Assembly (NCBI RefSeq): GCF_009730915.1
Contig: NC_052480.1
Span: 4,526,001 to 4,590,000, forward strand
From: Dioscorea cayenensis subsp. rotundata
Lineage: Eukaryota > Streptophyta > Magnoliopsida > Dioscoreales > Dioscoreaceae
Length of the DNA stretch: 64,000 nucleotides
Direction of reading: 5' to 3'
Both the position numbers and the translations under genes were made by a program. Positions 12,633 to 25,105 of the stretch are shown piece by piece. The first letter of the stretch is position 1. The number at the start of each line of letters is the position of its first letter. Under the pieces are notes generated by a model. The model saw only the letters and a program-made list of their open reading frames with translations, did not search any database and was not told where the DNA came from.

Positions 12633-15600
12633 GTGGAAATTATCAAAATAACCCCCTAAATTTCTAATATTTCCAAAAACACCCCATTAATTTCGAATCA
12701 CTAAAAACCCCTTCGCTTTTAAATACTGATGAATTTGAAACCCCGAAAGCGTTTAATGGAGTTAGTTTCAAATTTTTGACTAAATTATCACTTCGTGGGA
12801 AGTTGTGGCAAGTGAGATGTGGTTTGACCATAGCGCTTTTGATCGCGATAATTTTTCTCTTTAAGAGGAATCTGTTTTTTTTTTTTCTTGGTTAATCCCC
12901 AGAGAACACCATTATTGGTGCTGGTTTCTTTTTTCTCTCTTCATCTCTTCATCTCTTCAGCTTTTCCTTTTTCAAAGTTGTCGTTGCCTGGGCATCTTCT
13001 GTAGGATTGGACCACTACCTCGAAGGAGAATTCCCACTTAACTCTATGGCATTTCATTAGTTTGCACTCCAAGGTATTGAGACGAGGTGGATGCCGTTGA
13101 AGATGTTGTCGCGTTTTCCTTTTGTTTGATATTCGTGGGTTTCTTTTTAGTTTGATTTCTAAAGTATTCTATTAGAAAGAAATTTTTTTCGGTTTCATGG
13201 TGTGATTATTGGATGATCTTGTAGTTTGTAGGAGATTTTTCGGCAAGAGTTTTGTTAGTTTTTCATTTTCGTTTGTGTACATAATCAAAAGCGATAATAT
13301 TGTGTTGAAGGAGATTTTTCGATTGTTTTGAAATTTCATTGTGATGTCCGACTCGATCCACGTTTTGTCTAGGGCGAGCGGGTTTAATTTTGAATGTAAA
13401 TATTGTTATTTCTTTTTAACTATCGATTGTTCTATTTAAGTTTCGAAAGTTTATGTTTAAATATCAATGTTTTACGTTTAACTTCTGACGCTTTCTATTT
13501 AAATTTCATCATTTCTTTTTAAATTTGTATTTATTTACGAAAACGATTTTCATAAATAACGAGCAAAATGTACTGATAATATCACGATAGTTTTGTGTCG
13601 AAACATATGTAACGAATATGAGTTATCATTTATGCTAGTTAGCGATAGTTTTTTCTGCAAGATCTAGGGATTGTGTCCGCGCTCGTGGTAGTGAAGTGAG
13701 TTTTTAAATGGTTAGCGCCTCAAAAGCGTTGTCCGAGCATGTAATGACAAAAACTTCAAAAATGATCTAGCAGTAAGAAAGGCCTACTAAATCGTCGAGG
13801 GTGGCCTTGAGGGGTGGAGACGAGATCGCATGTAGAATCCGAATACCTACTAAAAATCATTTATGTTTTAAAGCTGAGCTCGGATATATTTAAGCAGACA
13901 TAACATTTTAAGCAGAGACTTGATAAATTTAGCGAAACATTGATGCTTAAACAAAAAGCGTATAATTTTAAGCGAAACAAGGACATGACAATAATAGTTG
14001 AGAAAAAAACATAAGTTTTAAGCGGAAGCGGGATAATTAATCAATAATTAACTTGTACAACTATGTTTATGTTTAAATTTCATCATTTCTTTTTAAATTT
14101 GTATTTATTCTGACAAACGATTTTTCATAAATAACGAAGCAAAATGTCTGATAATATCGCGATAGTTTGTGGCAAACATATGTAACGAATATGAGTTATC
14201 ATTTATGCTTAGTTGGCGATAGTTTTTCGCGAGATCTACGATTGTGTCAGCTGCTCGTGGTAGTGAAGTGAGGTTTTTAAATGGTTAGCGCTCTGAAAGC
14301 GTTATCAGAGCATACTGATGACAAAACTTGAAATGATCTAACGAGTAAGGAAGGCCTACTAAATCGTCAGGGGTGGCCTTGAGGGTGGGACGGATCACGC
14401 TCGTGAGAATCCGAATACTACTAAAATCATTTATGTTTTAAGCGAACTGGATATATTTAAATGAGAGCATAACATTTTAAAGCAGAGACTTGATAAATTT
14501 AAAGCGGAAACATTTATGCTTAAACAAAAAGCGTATAATTTTAAGCAGAAAGCAAGGGACATGACAATAATAGTTGAGAAAAAAACATAAGTTTTAAGCG
14601 GAAGCGGGATAATTAATTAATAATTAACTTGTACAACTATGTTTATGTTTAAATATCATTGTTTCATTTTAAATTTAAAGTACATGTTTATGAAAAGCGA
14701 TTTTTCATAAATAACGAGCAAAATGTACTGATAATATCGCGATAGTTTGTGGCGAACATATGTAACTGAATATGAGTTATCGTTTATGCTTAGTTGGCGA
14801 TAGTTTTTTGCGAGATCTAGGATTGTGTCCTGCTCGTGAGTAGTGAAGTGAGTTTTTTTAAAATGGTTAGCGCCTACAAAACGTTGTCCGACATGTAATG
14901 ACAAAACTTCAAAATGATCTAACGAGTAAGAAAGGCCTACTAAATCGTCAGGGTGGCCTTGAGGTGGGGACGAGATCGCTCGTAGAATCCGAATACCTAC
15001 TAAAATCATTTATGTTTAAGCTGAGCGGATATATTTAAAGCAGACGTAACATTTTTAACGAGACTTGATAAATTTAAAGCGGAAACATTGATGCTTAAAC
15101 AAAAAGCGTATAATTTTAAGCGAAACAAGGACATGACAATAATAGTTGAGAAAAAACATAAGTTTTTAGCGAGGCGGGATAATTAATCAATAATTAACTT
15201 GCTAACTATGTTTATGTTTAAATATCATTGTTTCATTTTAAATTTGCGTTTGTTTACTGAAAACGATTTTTCAGTAAATAACGAGCAAAATGTCTAATAA
15301 TATCGCGATAGTTTGTGGCAAACATATGTAATCGAATATGAGTTATCATTTATGCTTAGTTGGCGATAGTTTTTAGAGATCTGAGGATTGTGTCCGCACT
15401 CGTGGTAGTGAAGTGAGTTTTTTAAATGGTTAGCGCCTACAAAACGTTGTTCGATTTGCAATGACAAAACATCAAAATGATCTAACGAGTAAGGAAGGCC
15501 TACTAAATCGTCAGGGTGGCCTTGAGGGTCGACGGATACGCTCGTAGAATCCAAATATCTACTAAAATCATTTCTGTTTAAACTTAAACTGGATATATTT

Positions 15601-15949
15601 AAAAGCGAAACTTGATAATTTTAAAGCGGAAACATTTATGTTTAAACAAAAAGCGTATAATTTTAAAGCGGAAGCAGGGACGGGGACAAGGATAAAAAGT
15701 CTTCCAAAGTTTGTTTCGAGAAAATAAAAAGAAATGTAAAAAAATGTTAGAACATGATGTGATTGAATGTTTTTTCTCACCATTTTTAAGAGCGATGATG
15801 GAATTTACGACATGGGACCCGGTCCAAGTGACTTACAAGGGGTAAAAGGAAGTAAAATGATAAAGGAAGGGTTGTCAGGTGGTATTCATAACTTGCAGGG
15901 GTTGTTTGAAAAATTTCAAACAGTGTAGGGGGTAAATAGTAATTTTCCC
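12633..15949. mobile_element. Mutator-like (MULE) non-autonomous element with 9-bp TSD
   Basis: The nine bases TTGAAAAAA occur at 12624-12632 and again at 15950-15958, flanking a 3.3-kb segment. The left end (GTGGAAATTATCAAAATAAC) and the reverse complement of the right end (GGGAAAATTACTATTTACCC) are similar and both run on into CCCCCT, giving an imperfect terminal inverted repeat. A 9-bp target duplication is the Mutator signature. No transposase is readable, so the element is non-autonomous. The interior has a more GC-rich stretch at 12900-13400, possibly captured gene sequence, followed by a tandem array. Confidence 0.8.
13497..15720. repeat. Four tandem ~575-bp units inside the MULE
   Basis: Unit starts at about 13497, 14072, 14649 and 15219 share a (G/A)TTTAAAT(T/A)TCAT opening, an AACGA(A)GCAAAATGT block, GAGTTATC(A/G)TTTATGC, AAGGCCTACTAAATCGTC and a TTTAAGCG-rich tail. 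Periods are 575, 577 and about 570 bp. Copies differ mainly by scattered one- or two-base indels. No open frame runs through the units. Confidence 0.9.
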
Positions 15950-16113
15950 TTGAAAAAATAATAATAAATTGTGGCTTTCACAATAAGAGAGCAGCCGTAA
16001 AACATTTGCTTGTCTACTTAAAAAATATCAACAAATATATTATGCATTTTTTATTTTATTAAGTAAAGATTTAATTTTTAAATTTATTAAAATTAAATAA
16101 AAAATCTCTTCAA

Positions 16114-16347
16114 TTTTTTTTTTTTTTGAATAATAGACGACAAATGCCCTTTTTATATGAATATAAACAGTATCAAACAGTACTATAACCCGGATGTACA
16201 ATATGTGTACAGTATGATAATAGTATAAGAATCCCGGGTGAACAGTATATGAACAGTATGGTGAACAGTACTATCGGGGGAGGGATTTAAACCCATGACC
16301 TCCCCCTTATACTTTGGTGTCATACCATTGGGCTATCCAATGGTTGA
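16114..16347 (-). mobile_element. tRNA-derived SINE with TSD and poly(A) tail
   Basis: Reading the minus strand from 16347, the head contains an A-box-like TAGCCCAATGG (16325-16335) and, 30 bases on, a B-box-like GGGTTTAAATCC (16283-16294): the internal RNA polymerase III promoter of tRNA-derived SINEs. The body carries repeated ACAGTA/TACTGT words. It ends in an A run (T run on + at about 16114-16127). Short direct repeats flank the element (CTTCAA at 16108-16113 and 16348-16353). Length is about 234 bp, usual for plant SINEs. Confidence 0.82.
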
Positions 16348-16353
16348 CTTCAA

Positions 16354-16949
16354 CTTTTTTAACACCAACTTCTAATTCGCCTTTAGTTAATTTTTTTAAA
16401 ACAAAATATAGATAAATTACAACGCATATATGCCTTTACACTAGATGAGTTAAAATTTAATCTCATTTCTTTAATAGAACATAAACATCCTATGTAAAAG
16501 ATCTTGTGTCAATAGATAAAGAAACTGATTGACAATTATCCAAAATTAAACAAAAATAATGAATTAACATAAAATATCTTAACCAATATATTTAACCAGC
16601 TTTGAAATTAAATTCACATCAATCACTGTACCACATAAAACTAGTGATTCATGTGAATTAATTTGTTTGATTTTGTCCTAATGAATACTTAAACTCTTAG
16701 GTTTAGTGTATCTAAAACTTGAAGTTGTCAACTTAGGTTTTGGTACAAGTTTCTAGTTCATAATCATGCAAGAGAGAAGCTTTAGATAACTAGGATGGTA
16801 CAAAGAACAATATCCAAATATAAATGTAAATTTATTACAATCAAATAAATAATTATTGAGAATGAAAAAACAATGCCACCAACACCATATTGAGAACAAA
16901 TTAATGAACTAGATTAATAATACAGTTAAAAATTGATTTAGGTAACTAA
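16354..16949. other. Intergenic, nothing recognised
   Basis: AT-rich unique-looking sequence between the SINE and the next inverted-repeat element. No coding frame, no repeat and no RNA gene could be supported here. Confidence 0.5.
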
Positions 16950-17773
16950 GGGTTTGTTTGGTATTGTTTTTTTTAATTCATATTTTGGAAACAAAACTAA
17001 ATTAACATATTTGAGACTTTGTTTTTGTTTTAAAAAATTTTGGCAACAATTTTTATGTTTTTTTTTTAAAAAACAACATTTTTATGTTTTCAACTTTTTT
17101 GAAAACGTTTTCAAAACTTTTCCTCTTACCCTGAAACCTTCCTCTTCTACTCCTCCCTCCCCTCTGTGAGTCTTCTTTTAATTTTTAATTTAAAAAATAT
17201 CTTACAAAAAAATATAAATATTTTTAAAATATTTATAAAAATTATTATTTGGACTTGATATTTTATAAATTAGTTTATTAGTATATTGTTTAAGCTATTA
17301 ACTTTTTACTTGATCTAAAAAAAAAAGAAAAAAAAAATAACTGCCTCTATATTGGCCTTCTCTCCCTTAAAAAAAAATTAGATGGAACCAATTTGTGTAT
17401 ATATATAAATTTATATATTAAATTTTTAAAGGCAAACTCTAAAATATTTTGTAGTTTCAAATGGTATAAATTTTATGAGACATTTTTTACCCTGGCAATA
17501 CCATATGTTATTAATTGTATTTAATAATACAATCAAGTAAATTAATATAAAAATAAAGTTTTATAAAAAAAATTTAAAAAAGGAGATAAAAAAAATTCAT
17601 AATAATTTTATTCTAACCAAACGTGTTTTTGTTTTCAATTTTTTAAAATACATAACAGTTAGTATATCCAAATATATTTTTGTTTTCAAAAAATGAAAAA
17701 TAAAACAAAAACAAAACAAAAAATGAAAAACAAAAAAACAAAAAAACGGGAAAAAATTGATGCCAAACAACCC
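16950..17773. mobile_element. TIR element (GGGTTTGTTTGG ends), superfamily unresolved
   Basis: The left end GGGTTTGTTTGGTATTG is matched by the reverse complement of the right end (GGGTTGTTTGGCATCAATT). Sub-terminal sequences rich in TTTTGTTTT and AAAACAAAA also pair. GGGTTTGTTTGG-type ends are widespread in plant non-autonomous DNA transposons. No clear target duplication was found, so I do not assign a superfamily. No transposase is encoded. Confidence 0.65.
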
Positions 17774-18683
17774 AAATAATACATTTTAAAAACATATTCA
17801 GTCTATACTTTTTAGATACACTGTCAGTCAATTTAAATTATTCATTACTAGAATTTAAGATCGGGTCATAATTTGGATCTGATATAAGTCTACATAAATC
17901 AGTCTTTTATAAATCATCAATGATTATATACAAAAGAAAGACCCCATCTATATTTGAATACTGATTTATAAAATAATGATGTGTCTAAGTGAATGAAATC
18001 ATATCTAATATCTCATCATGACAAGGCAAACAACCACAAAAACAATTACAATGCTCCATAGGTTTTTATAATAAAAAAATGGATTCATTAGAATTGAATA
18101 TATCCTTGATTCACTAGGGGCGAAAATGAATGAAATACTTGCCCCAAACTACCATAACATGGCACTTTCAAAGTTTGCATACATGGTGTGTTTTCTATAG
18201 AATCATAAACCACACAAATAAGATCTTACTAAGTTTAAATTGACAAATCTTTCTCAAACTCATAGTAGATAACTATACTTGAACTATATCGTATTTTAAT
18301 TTAAATTAAACTTTAGATAAATTGATAATTATGAGCTAGTGTTTACTATCAACTCCAACAAGATTTTTTTATAGAAACTAGGCATTTTCCCGTCTTCGCA
18401 TCGGAGTTTTAAAAATTTTATTACAAGTTTTGAAGCAATATCATATATAAAATTAATATAATTAAACAACTCCTATGATGGAAACTATTTTATACCTTAG
18501 ATTTCAAAAGTTTTTTGGATATTTATTGTATAAATAATTAGGTGTAATTAATGTTTTTTCAATTATTAATATTATAAATAATATAAAATAAAAAAACTTA
18601 GATGTTATTAAAAAAATTAAAATTGTTCGTTGAAACGCTCTCGGAGTTGATTATACATCTACTTTAATAATATGTATAAATAA
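17774..18683. other. Intergenic, AT-rich
   Basis: No gene is supported. A phrase at 18379-18410 (ACTAGGCATTTTCCCGTC, then TTCGCATCGG) resembles a repeat terminus but could not be bounded. Confidence 0.45.
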
Positions 18684-18919
18684 TATAATACCCAAATTAC
18701 TCCATCTACTTTTCTCTCTTCCCTTTTTGGTCCATCTACTCAGAAATATCTCCTAACTAGCTCCTCTACTCTTAAAAATTCAGGGACTAGGCATTTTCAA
18801 ACATAGAGGGATAAAATGAGTCTATTTTTTAAAAGTAAATGGGATTAATTTGGGACCAATCTGAGTAGAAGAACCAAAAAAGAAGAGAGAAAAGTAAATG
18901 AACCAATTTGAGTATTATA
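18684..18919. mobile_element. MITE with long (~70 bp) terminal inverted repeats
   Basis: The left arm runs TATAATACCCAAATT, then ATCTACTTTTCTCTCTTCC. The right arm read in reverse complement gives TATAATACTCAAATTGG, then TTTACTTTTCTCTCTTC, and both continue into TTTTTGGT and CTACTCAGA words. At about 236 bp with no coding capacity it is a typical MITE. Target duplication and superfamily are not resolved. Confidence 0.75.
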
Positions 18920-19817
18920 CCTATAGAAATCTGTCAATATCTCAATAATAATGATTACAAATACAATCATTTCTTTCTTGTCTAGCATCTAATAATCATC
19001 AACTTGCGTCCTTGTGGGTAATGCTAAACCTAACCCAAAGCCAAAAAAAAAAACAAAAAAAACAAAATTGATTCCATGGAGTCAGTAATCCGATTAAACA
19101 TAGCAGAAAATGCCTCACAGAATATGCTCGTAAGCTTGGAAATGTGCAAAAAGATTTGATCTCACTTTTCTGAATGTCCAAATAGAAGAATATTTCAAAA
19201 CCATGCTCTCATAAATGGAGTAGGTATCACCACATTAATCAATGGGCTAAGCAGGATACAGGAATATTCTCTTATAGAAACAGATAAAATATTGGATCTA
19301 CAGTGATGTCCAGGCCACACATGAATTGATAATCAAGGTTATGTCTGATACAATGAAGTAGATTTGGGCCATCTGCCTACTTCTATTAAAAAATTCCTTT
19401 TTTGTCAATCACCAGACCAACAAATCAGCGAATAATAGTTATTCATCACCACATAGCACACATTGTGACCTACAAAGATAGTTAAGGGTAGAGCAATCAT
19501 AATTGATAATCAATCTCAAAAGTCTAAACCATAGGATGCTCTAATAATGGATGAACAGAAGCATTGGTGCCTAATTTGTTAAAGAAATGGAAACCGTGGG
19601 CTTGACCACCCTATTAAACAAGCACTCTTGGGAATGGTTTTCTATTCACAATCAAGCAATAGTTCTACAATAGAATTGCAGATAGTAATATGAATATGCT
19701 GATGAAATGCCCCATGTGTGTAGTTTCAAGCAGCAAATGCACATAGACGTTAATAAAATGCTTTGCCAGATAAGTGTTTTGAAAGCTTTGCCAACTTGTA
19801 GTGATGTGGAGATTGCA
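18920..19817. other. Downstream flank of the NTF2-like gene
   Basis: Less AT-rich than the transposon zone to its left. It may include the NTF2-like gene's 3' UTR or non-coding exons on the minus strand. No coding frame is supported and no unambiguous poly(A) site was identified. Confidence 0.45.
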
Positions 19818-22093
19818 TCACAATCTATCAGCTAGCTGTGGAAATTGTTGCAGTAACCAAGTGACTCCTCTGATTAAAACCTGCATACAAAAGAGAGTTC
19901 CAGCAAACCATGTAGCTCAAAAATATATGCAGAACAAATTAGAAAATAAAGAATTTGGTATGTTTTGACTATTGTCCCTAAAGCATCTGGACGGAGAAAA
20001 AAGGTTGCTCTTACTTTCACATTTTAAATATCTAAAAGATAATATCTCAATAACTGAAGTCCATACAAGGATAGACATCCATGGGCCAATTTTGGAACAC
20101 AGATTATCAGCCTAATAAGGAGATAATATCCTCAATCAGAAAATGTGATAATCTAGGACGGGAACTTGCCAACTTCCAGGAGATGTCTAAATTTCAACCA
20201 AAAAGAAGAAAAAAAGAAGAAGAAATAACTAAATATACACTAAATTCTTGATTAAGCAGAAAATAACAAAAGCAGATGCTATGTGCATACCAATGCCATC
20301 TCCCCCGGCTTAGTAGCAGGTTCTACACAGTCTCGCCCATAGCTGTATTGAGAAGTGAAAGTCAGCCAATAGAATAACTAAAATTAATGAAAAACTGTAA
20401 ATTATGAGGACAATGGTCCAGCATTTCCTCTGTGATGATTAGATGATAGATCATTAGAATACTAGACTGTCAGAGGTAAGCACATGCTTGGAAAGTGTAT
20501 CAGTTGCCAGACAAATGCCAAACCAACTACCAAACATGATAACCAAAGTTCTCAATTGTTCAAATGCATCAACACATACCACAACAAATTTCAGTATGCT
20601 TAGCAATGACCAAAGGCTGACCTAAAGTAAAGAAACTAATTAAATGAAGGAACAAAATAGTATGTTGGCAGCCAACGGTAAATCTTTAAGATAAAGATAA
20701 ACCAGCAACTATACTCTTCAATGGTGAAAACAAGAACAAATGTGAATGAGTCATCAATTTGACAGAGTAGCTAGACTAATGAATTCTAAGGAAAATGTTA
20801 CCAAGCATGGCTTCATGAATCAAAACTGAAAATTGTTGACCTAAGCAATGCCAAGGTCAATAAAAATTCTGTATCAAACTCATAGAATTAGAAAAACCTG
20901 ACACACAAAGATGGAAATACATAATGCTATGCCATTATGTTGATTAGGGAAGTAAATTTCTATTGAAAGTTGAGCTTACACTATCTGTCTCCGGCCATCC
21001 AACACATCCAAACGATAGAAACTGCAACCCTTGCTAAATGGAAAAAGTTTACCCTGCCACTCTGTTAGCAACAATGTTATTAGTCTTACGTCAACAATTG
21101 GGACAAGCATCAATTGAACGGAAAAACTGCAAAGAAAGTTAAAAGTTATAGAAGATAATTGCTAGGGATACCCAAATGCCATGCAACTCCAACAGCTGAT
21201 GAATCTTCATTAGATATGTCATCAATAACAAACTGAAGGTCTTCGCTAATACCTTCTGTGAACTTCTTGAAAAACTCAAGAATAGCCTGCATAACAATTG
21301 GTTTTAGAAAAACATAAATTTATACTAAAAAGATTCCAAAATTCCATGGAAACTTGGCTGTTATAAGAACCTCTCATTATCATACAAAATTCTTAAATGC
21401 AAAATCCTGTATGACAAAGAGAAAGCTAAACCAAGATGGTTTAGACAAGAAGTTTGATGCTACCTAGAAATTAAACAACCAAAATTGCAACACTAGGGCT
21501 ACAATTATACTTTATGGTCTCACTTGCAAATCTCATACATTTTCAAAAAAACACAATTTTCTCCTTTATTTCTTTTTCACCATCCAAATGTTCCATGGAA
21601 TCCTCAATCAAATCAAGTAACATCTAAAGAACAAGTTTCAGATTAAACACTAAATTCTACTCTGATCTGGAGCAAAAATCGAAACTTTATAACAAGAAAA
21701 CACACAGAATTTCAGTATGACCTTGCGACCAACAAATGGCCTAGAGAAGACCAGATCCTCATAAACACAATCCTCTCCGATCAAAAGCTCCACTGACTCA
21801 AGATCCCGGCGATTAATCCCATTGTAGAAATCCCTAACAACATCGGAACCACTAGAAATCCGCGAAGGAGCAGCTTCCGATACCTGAGATTTCGCTACCA
21901 CAGGGCTTCCCAAAACCTCAGTTCGCCGTCTTAGGGCTCCGCAGCGATTAGAATCTCTGAACAAGAACGTCCTCGAAATCAAGGAGGCACCTTCTCTGCG
22001 AACCCTTGCGAGTGTTTTCCCGGGATTTTGGCTTCCAGGAATTTGGAAGTGGGACGGGAACTGGAGGGAACTCGAGTTCCACATTCTCTGCAC
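19818..22093 (-). CDS. NTF2/SnoaL-like domain protein, probably chloroplast-targeted
   Basis: Five minus-strand exons: 21722-22093, 21172-21286, 20980-21061, 20291-20342 and 19818-19880. Every junction is GT-AG and phases close to 227 residues. Residues 1-75 are rich in Arg, Ser and small residues with few acids, like an organellar transit peptide. The NTF2-like fold follows: SDVVRDFYNGINRRDLE, LIGEDCVYEDLVFSRPFVGR, then AILEFFKKF, VAWHLEWQGKLFPFSKG and YGRDCVEP. The order matches the SnoaL-like branch of plant NTF2 proteins; Arabidopsis At1g71480 is the relative I recall. Function is unknown; the fold binds small hydrophobic ligands or protein partners. A second Met lies three codons downstream (residue 4). 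The gene is divergent to the PPR gene, which Arabidopsis also has nearby. Confidence 0.92.
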
Positions 22094-22536
22094 GTCTCTC
22101 AGGTGAAATTTATCCGAATATTTGATAATAAATTAGAAATGGAGATTTTTATTCCTCCGGAGGAACTTAACTAAATGGTTACGTGCACGTGGCTATAATT
22201 TATTACTACAAGCATTTTGCACTGACGAGTTATATATTGCCACGACGTTCTGGTATCTTTATCCGCGGAGGAAGATACTCTGGATTAGGCACCCGCCTAG
22301 CCCACGTGAATATTGACAGTTAGATTTAGATCCAACGGGCAGAGCTGGCGCAGGGTCTTCGGTGGATTCCAAATATCTGCTTTTTGCAAATACCTCCCTA
22401 TAATCTTCTATATTTTAAAAACAAATTTTATTTTCTACTATAAAGTTCTGAACCTTACCTATGTGAAAATAAAAGATTAAATGTTTGATCATTACTTAAA
22501 AAATTTGTTAATATTAATGAACTATTGTAATTAAAT
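22094..22536. promoter_or_regulatory. Upstream region of the NTF2-like gene
   Basis: Contains ACGTGCACGTGG at 22171-22182 and CCCACGTG at 22301-22308 (G-box/ABRE cores), plus AGATCCAACGG at 22328. These are promoter-like motifs in a segment that starts 80 bp from the start codon. Function is inferred from position and motif only. Confidence 0.45.
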
Positions 22537-23796
22537 AAATATATATATATATATATTTGAAAAGGTAGATAAACCACTTCAATTAATAAAAATAAAGATA
22601 ACAATACAACCACTAGATGTGATTACAAAAGAGCGGGGAACAAAAAACAAAAAGAAAGACAAGCGATATCCTCAAAGCCACCGGCAAGATATCCCTAGCA
22701 CGTGCTCGGATCCAGTGCCTCCTCAATAGCCGATGTCGCCAGCAACTCCTCAGCTCGAGGTCCCAGAAACTCCAGACTACGGCCGATGCTGGTCATGGAG
22801 TCTTCCAACTTCATATGAGATCTATCTAAGGCTTCCAAAATGTCATCCCGCGTGACTTTCTTCTTGGTTGTCTTAGGCGGCTCAAGATAAATCCTGCATC
22901 CTCGATGAATCGTGAAAAAGGAAATTTTGGTCTTTCACTTCTTTTGGAACCATGTGGTTGCTCACAGTCAATTTCCTTCGATCCCTCACATAAATCCTGA
23001 AAAAAACCCTAAGGTTTCGCTCAAATTCGGAAATTGAAACATCTGATTCCGAAATGATATTCGGCAAAGCAATACCCACGGAATGAATTTCAGAACCCCC
23101 CAAATCCTTAGAAGCATGTGCCACACTATCAATTCCTAATGATGAATCAGCATTTATGAAATTCCATTTGAAACCAACAGGTGGTGTCATCCCAGGTGCC
23201 GCCAGGTTTTCAATCAAATTGCACATTGGAAAGTTTGACTCCAACTCATGCAACTATTCAATTGGGTAAGTCTCCATGTTCTGAAGCGCATCTCCAGATT
23301 GATGTGGCCCACCACCTGCTTGCGGCCCATCATCCATGTCACAAATAATTGGTGGAAATCTTGGCCCATCTCCCATGCCAGAATCTGACCCAATCATACC
23401 CAAAGAATTATCCAATGAGTTATACAAGCTCTCCAAACAAAGGTCCAAACTCTGACCTATACGCTGGCCCACATTAAATTGCACTTCACACAATAGTAAT
23501 GAGTCTACACAAAACCCAATTGTCTCAAAGCCCAAATGAGAGCCCCACCCCATATCAGCATCTAACGAATCATATGCCAAAATCATCTCCTCTTCACGTG
23601 CCTCTATAATCGAATGGGAATTTAACACTATTTGACAATTGTCAACATTCCACTGAATCACCACCTTAGGAAACCCGACTTCATACACTACGAGGTTACC
23701 ACGTGTTGCTCCCCTGGGGAGTTGATCGTTCAAACGCCTGACGTGCCAATGGTCGACACGTCTGAGCCTCGGGGCCCAACCCTCTTGACTTATCAC
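22537..23796 (-). mobile_element. Retroelement remnant with LINE-like 3' end
   Basis: On the minus strand a frame from 23796 to 23254 (Asp/Gly-rich; contains LVVYEVGFPKVVIQWN) meets a stop, resumes in frame at 23253-22882 (contains PPVGFKWNFIN), then shifts frame into a TKKKVTRDDILEAL segment ending near 22700. The following tail, TTTTATTAATTGAAGTGG then TTTATCTACC and a (TA)n run at 22537-22558, resembles 3' ends of plant L1-type LINEs. I see no reverse transcriptase or endonuclease, so this is a truncated or chimeric copy. An alternative is a DUF4283-type gag-like relic. Confidence 0.5.
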
Positions 23797-24780
23797 ATCT
23801 CAATACGAAAGACCGAGTCATCTCCTCACCTTCGGTTCCACTTCGAAAACCGGAGAGTCCAGCGGTCCATATCCCGGAAGGCCTCGAGTACGACTGAGGC
23901 TCCACCTCGCCGGCGAGGGAGCAAGGCTCAACCACTGTCATCACAGGACTTCTCTCTCTCTATCATCACCTCCCGCATGGGCCTCCCGCCCATCAGTTGG
24001 GTCGTCAAGACCTCGGGAGCAGCGCTCACCGGACCGGTCAACTGTGCTTGTATCCTTGTTCTCCACTCCAAACCCCTACAATTCCCAGCATCACTTCGCG
24101 CATCATCAAGATGGGTTCGGAGCGCTTCTCGTAAGCTTGTGCAACCGTCTAACCCTCTAGCCGTCTCTCTAGAGCGAGGCATCAGCAGTCCACCACCGCC
24201 GTGGAAGCGAAGCTCAACCACCAACGGTAGTGCACCCAATGAGGTACCTTGGTCACCTTGGGAGCAGGGCTCAATCACCATCTGAAGCTCAAGGTATGCG
24301 AATCCTATTCCGTCATGGGAGCGAGGCTCAACCATGGCCAGTATCTCACCCGAGGACCAACTTTTGCCTCCATTGACGTCTGCTTCCTGATGAAGACATG
24401 TCCTCTTCTCCACTCGATCTCTGTCATCTTTCCTCGCTTGAGAGTTTCGCTGGCTACGATCCAGAAAGTGATAGCCTAGCTCCACTGTCCCCAACATTTG
24501 GTGCTTTCTTCTCCTTCCTCGAAACTTCATGTGTGACATGCCGAGTCGCTGGAAGGGGAGGGTTCGACGTAAAACATTGAGGAATACCTGCACCCATCGG
24601 TGATTTCCCCGTGTCCCCATGCATCGAGTCGAAGAACGCCAAAAGCACACCCTCATCTTCCTCCTCGTCAACAAAGGGCCAAAGATACTCCCCCTCATCC
24701 TCATAATGAGAAAGGGAGTAACACACTGGTATAAAGACCGGTCGCCCATCTGGAGCGAATGGGAGACAAAGCAGATTTTT
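23797..24780. repeat. GC-rich repeat segment beside the retroelement remnant
   Basis: Much more GC-rich than its surroundings. A degenerate phrase, on the minus strand GGTTGAGCCTCGCTCCCATG or variants, recurs at about 24325, 24265, 24205 and 23925 (translated as VEPRSH, IEPCSQ, VELRFH, VEPCSL). Open frames exist on both strands but none resembles a known domain; base composition explains them. Probably part of the same inserted repeat as 22537-23796. Confidence 0.4.
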
Positions 24781-25105
24781 AAATAATTTTTTAATTTAAA
24801 CTAGATTAAACTTTTTTTTATACATTTTTCTCCATTCCCATCTTCTAAATTTTTTATAATTATTTTTTATTAAAAACGACAAATATTGTTAGTTTAAGAA
24901 CAGATTTGAAAATGCTTCAATTGATAGTTTAAAAATCTTTTGAAATAAATTCATCTATTATGGATCTATTCGTTTACTTCCAATCCTTCATTTCAAATAT
25001 GAAACATTACAAGGACCCATTCACAAAATAAATAAATAAATAAATAAAAGAATATATATATATATTTAAATAACCTTTACACCCTCCACCTCTCCCGGCA
25101 AAACA
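24781..25105. promoter_or_regulatory. Upstream region of the PPR gene
   Basis: AT-rich, with AAATAAATAAATAAAT at 25027-25048 and a TA run at 25052-25062. The short leader ACCCTCCACCTCTCCCGGCA precedes the ATG at 25106. No distinct element can be assigned. Confidence 0.4.

Noticed and set aside
16283..16340. tRNA gene on the minus strand
   Set aside because: A- and B-boxes are present, but no acceptor stem or anticodon arm can be folded; poly(A) and target duplication point to a SINE.
23632..24749. Overlapping long open frames on both strands in the GC-rich block
   Set aside because: Several frames are open at once because of low stop-codon frequency; none has a recognisable domain, and repeated phrases suggest transposon sequence.
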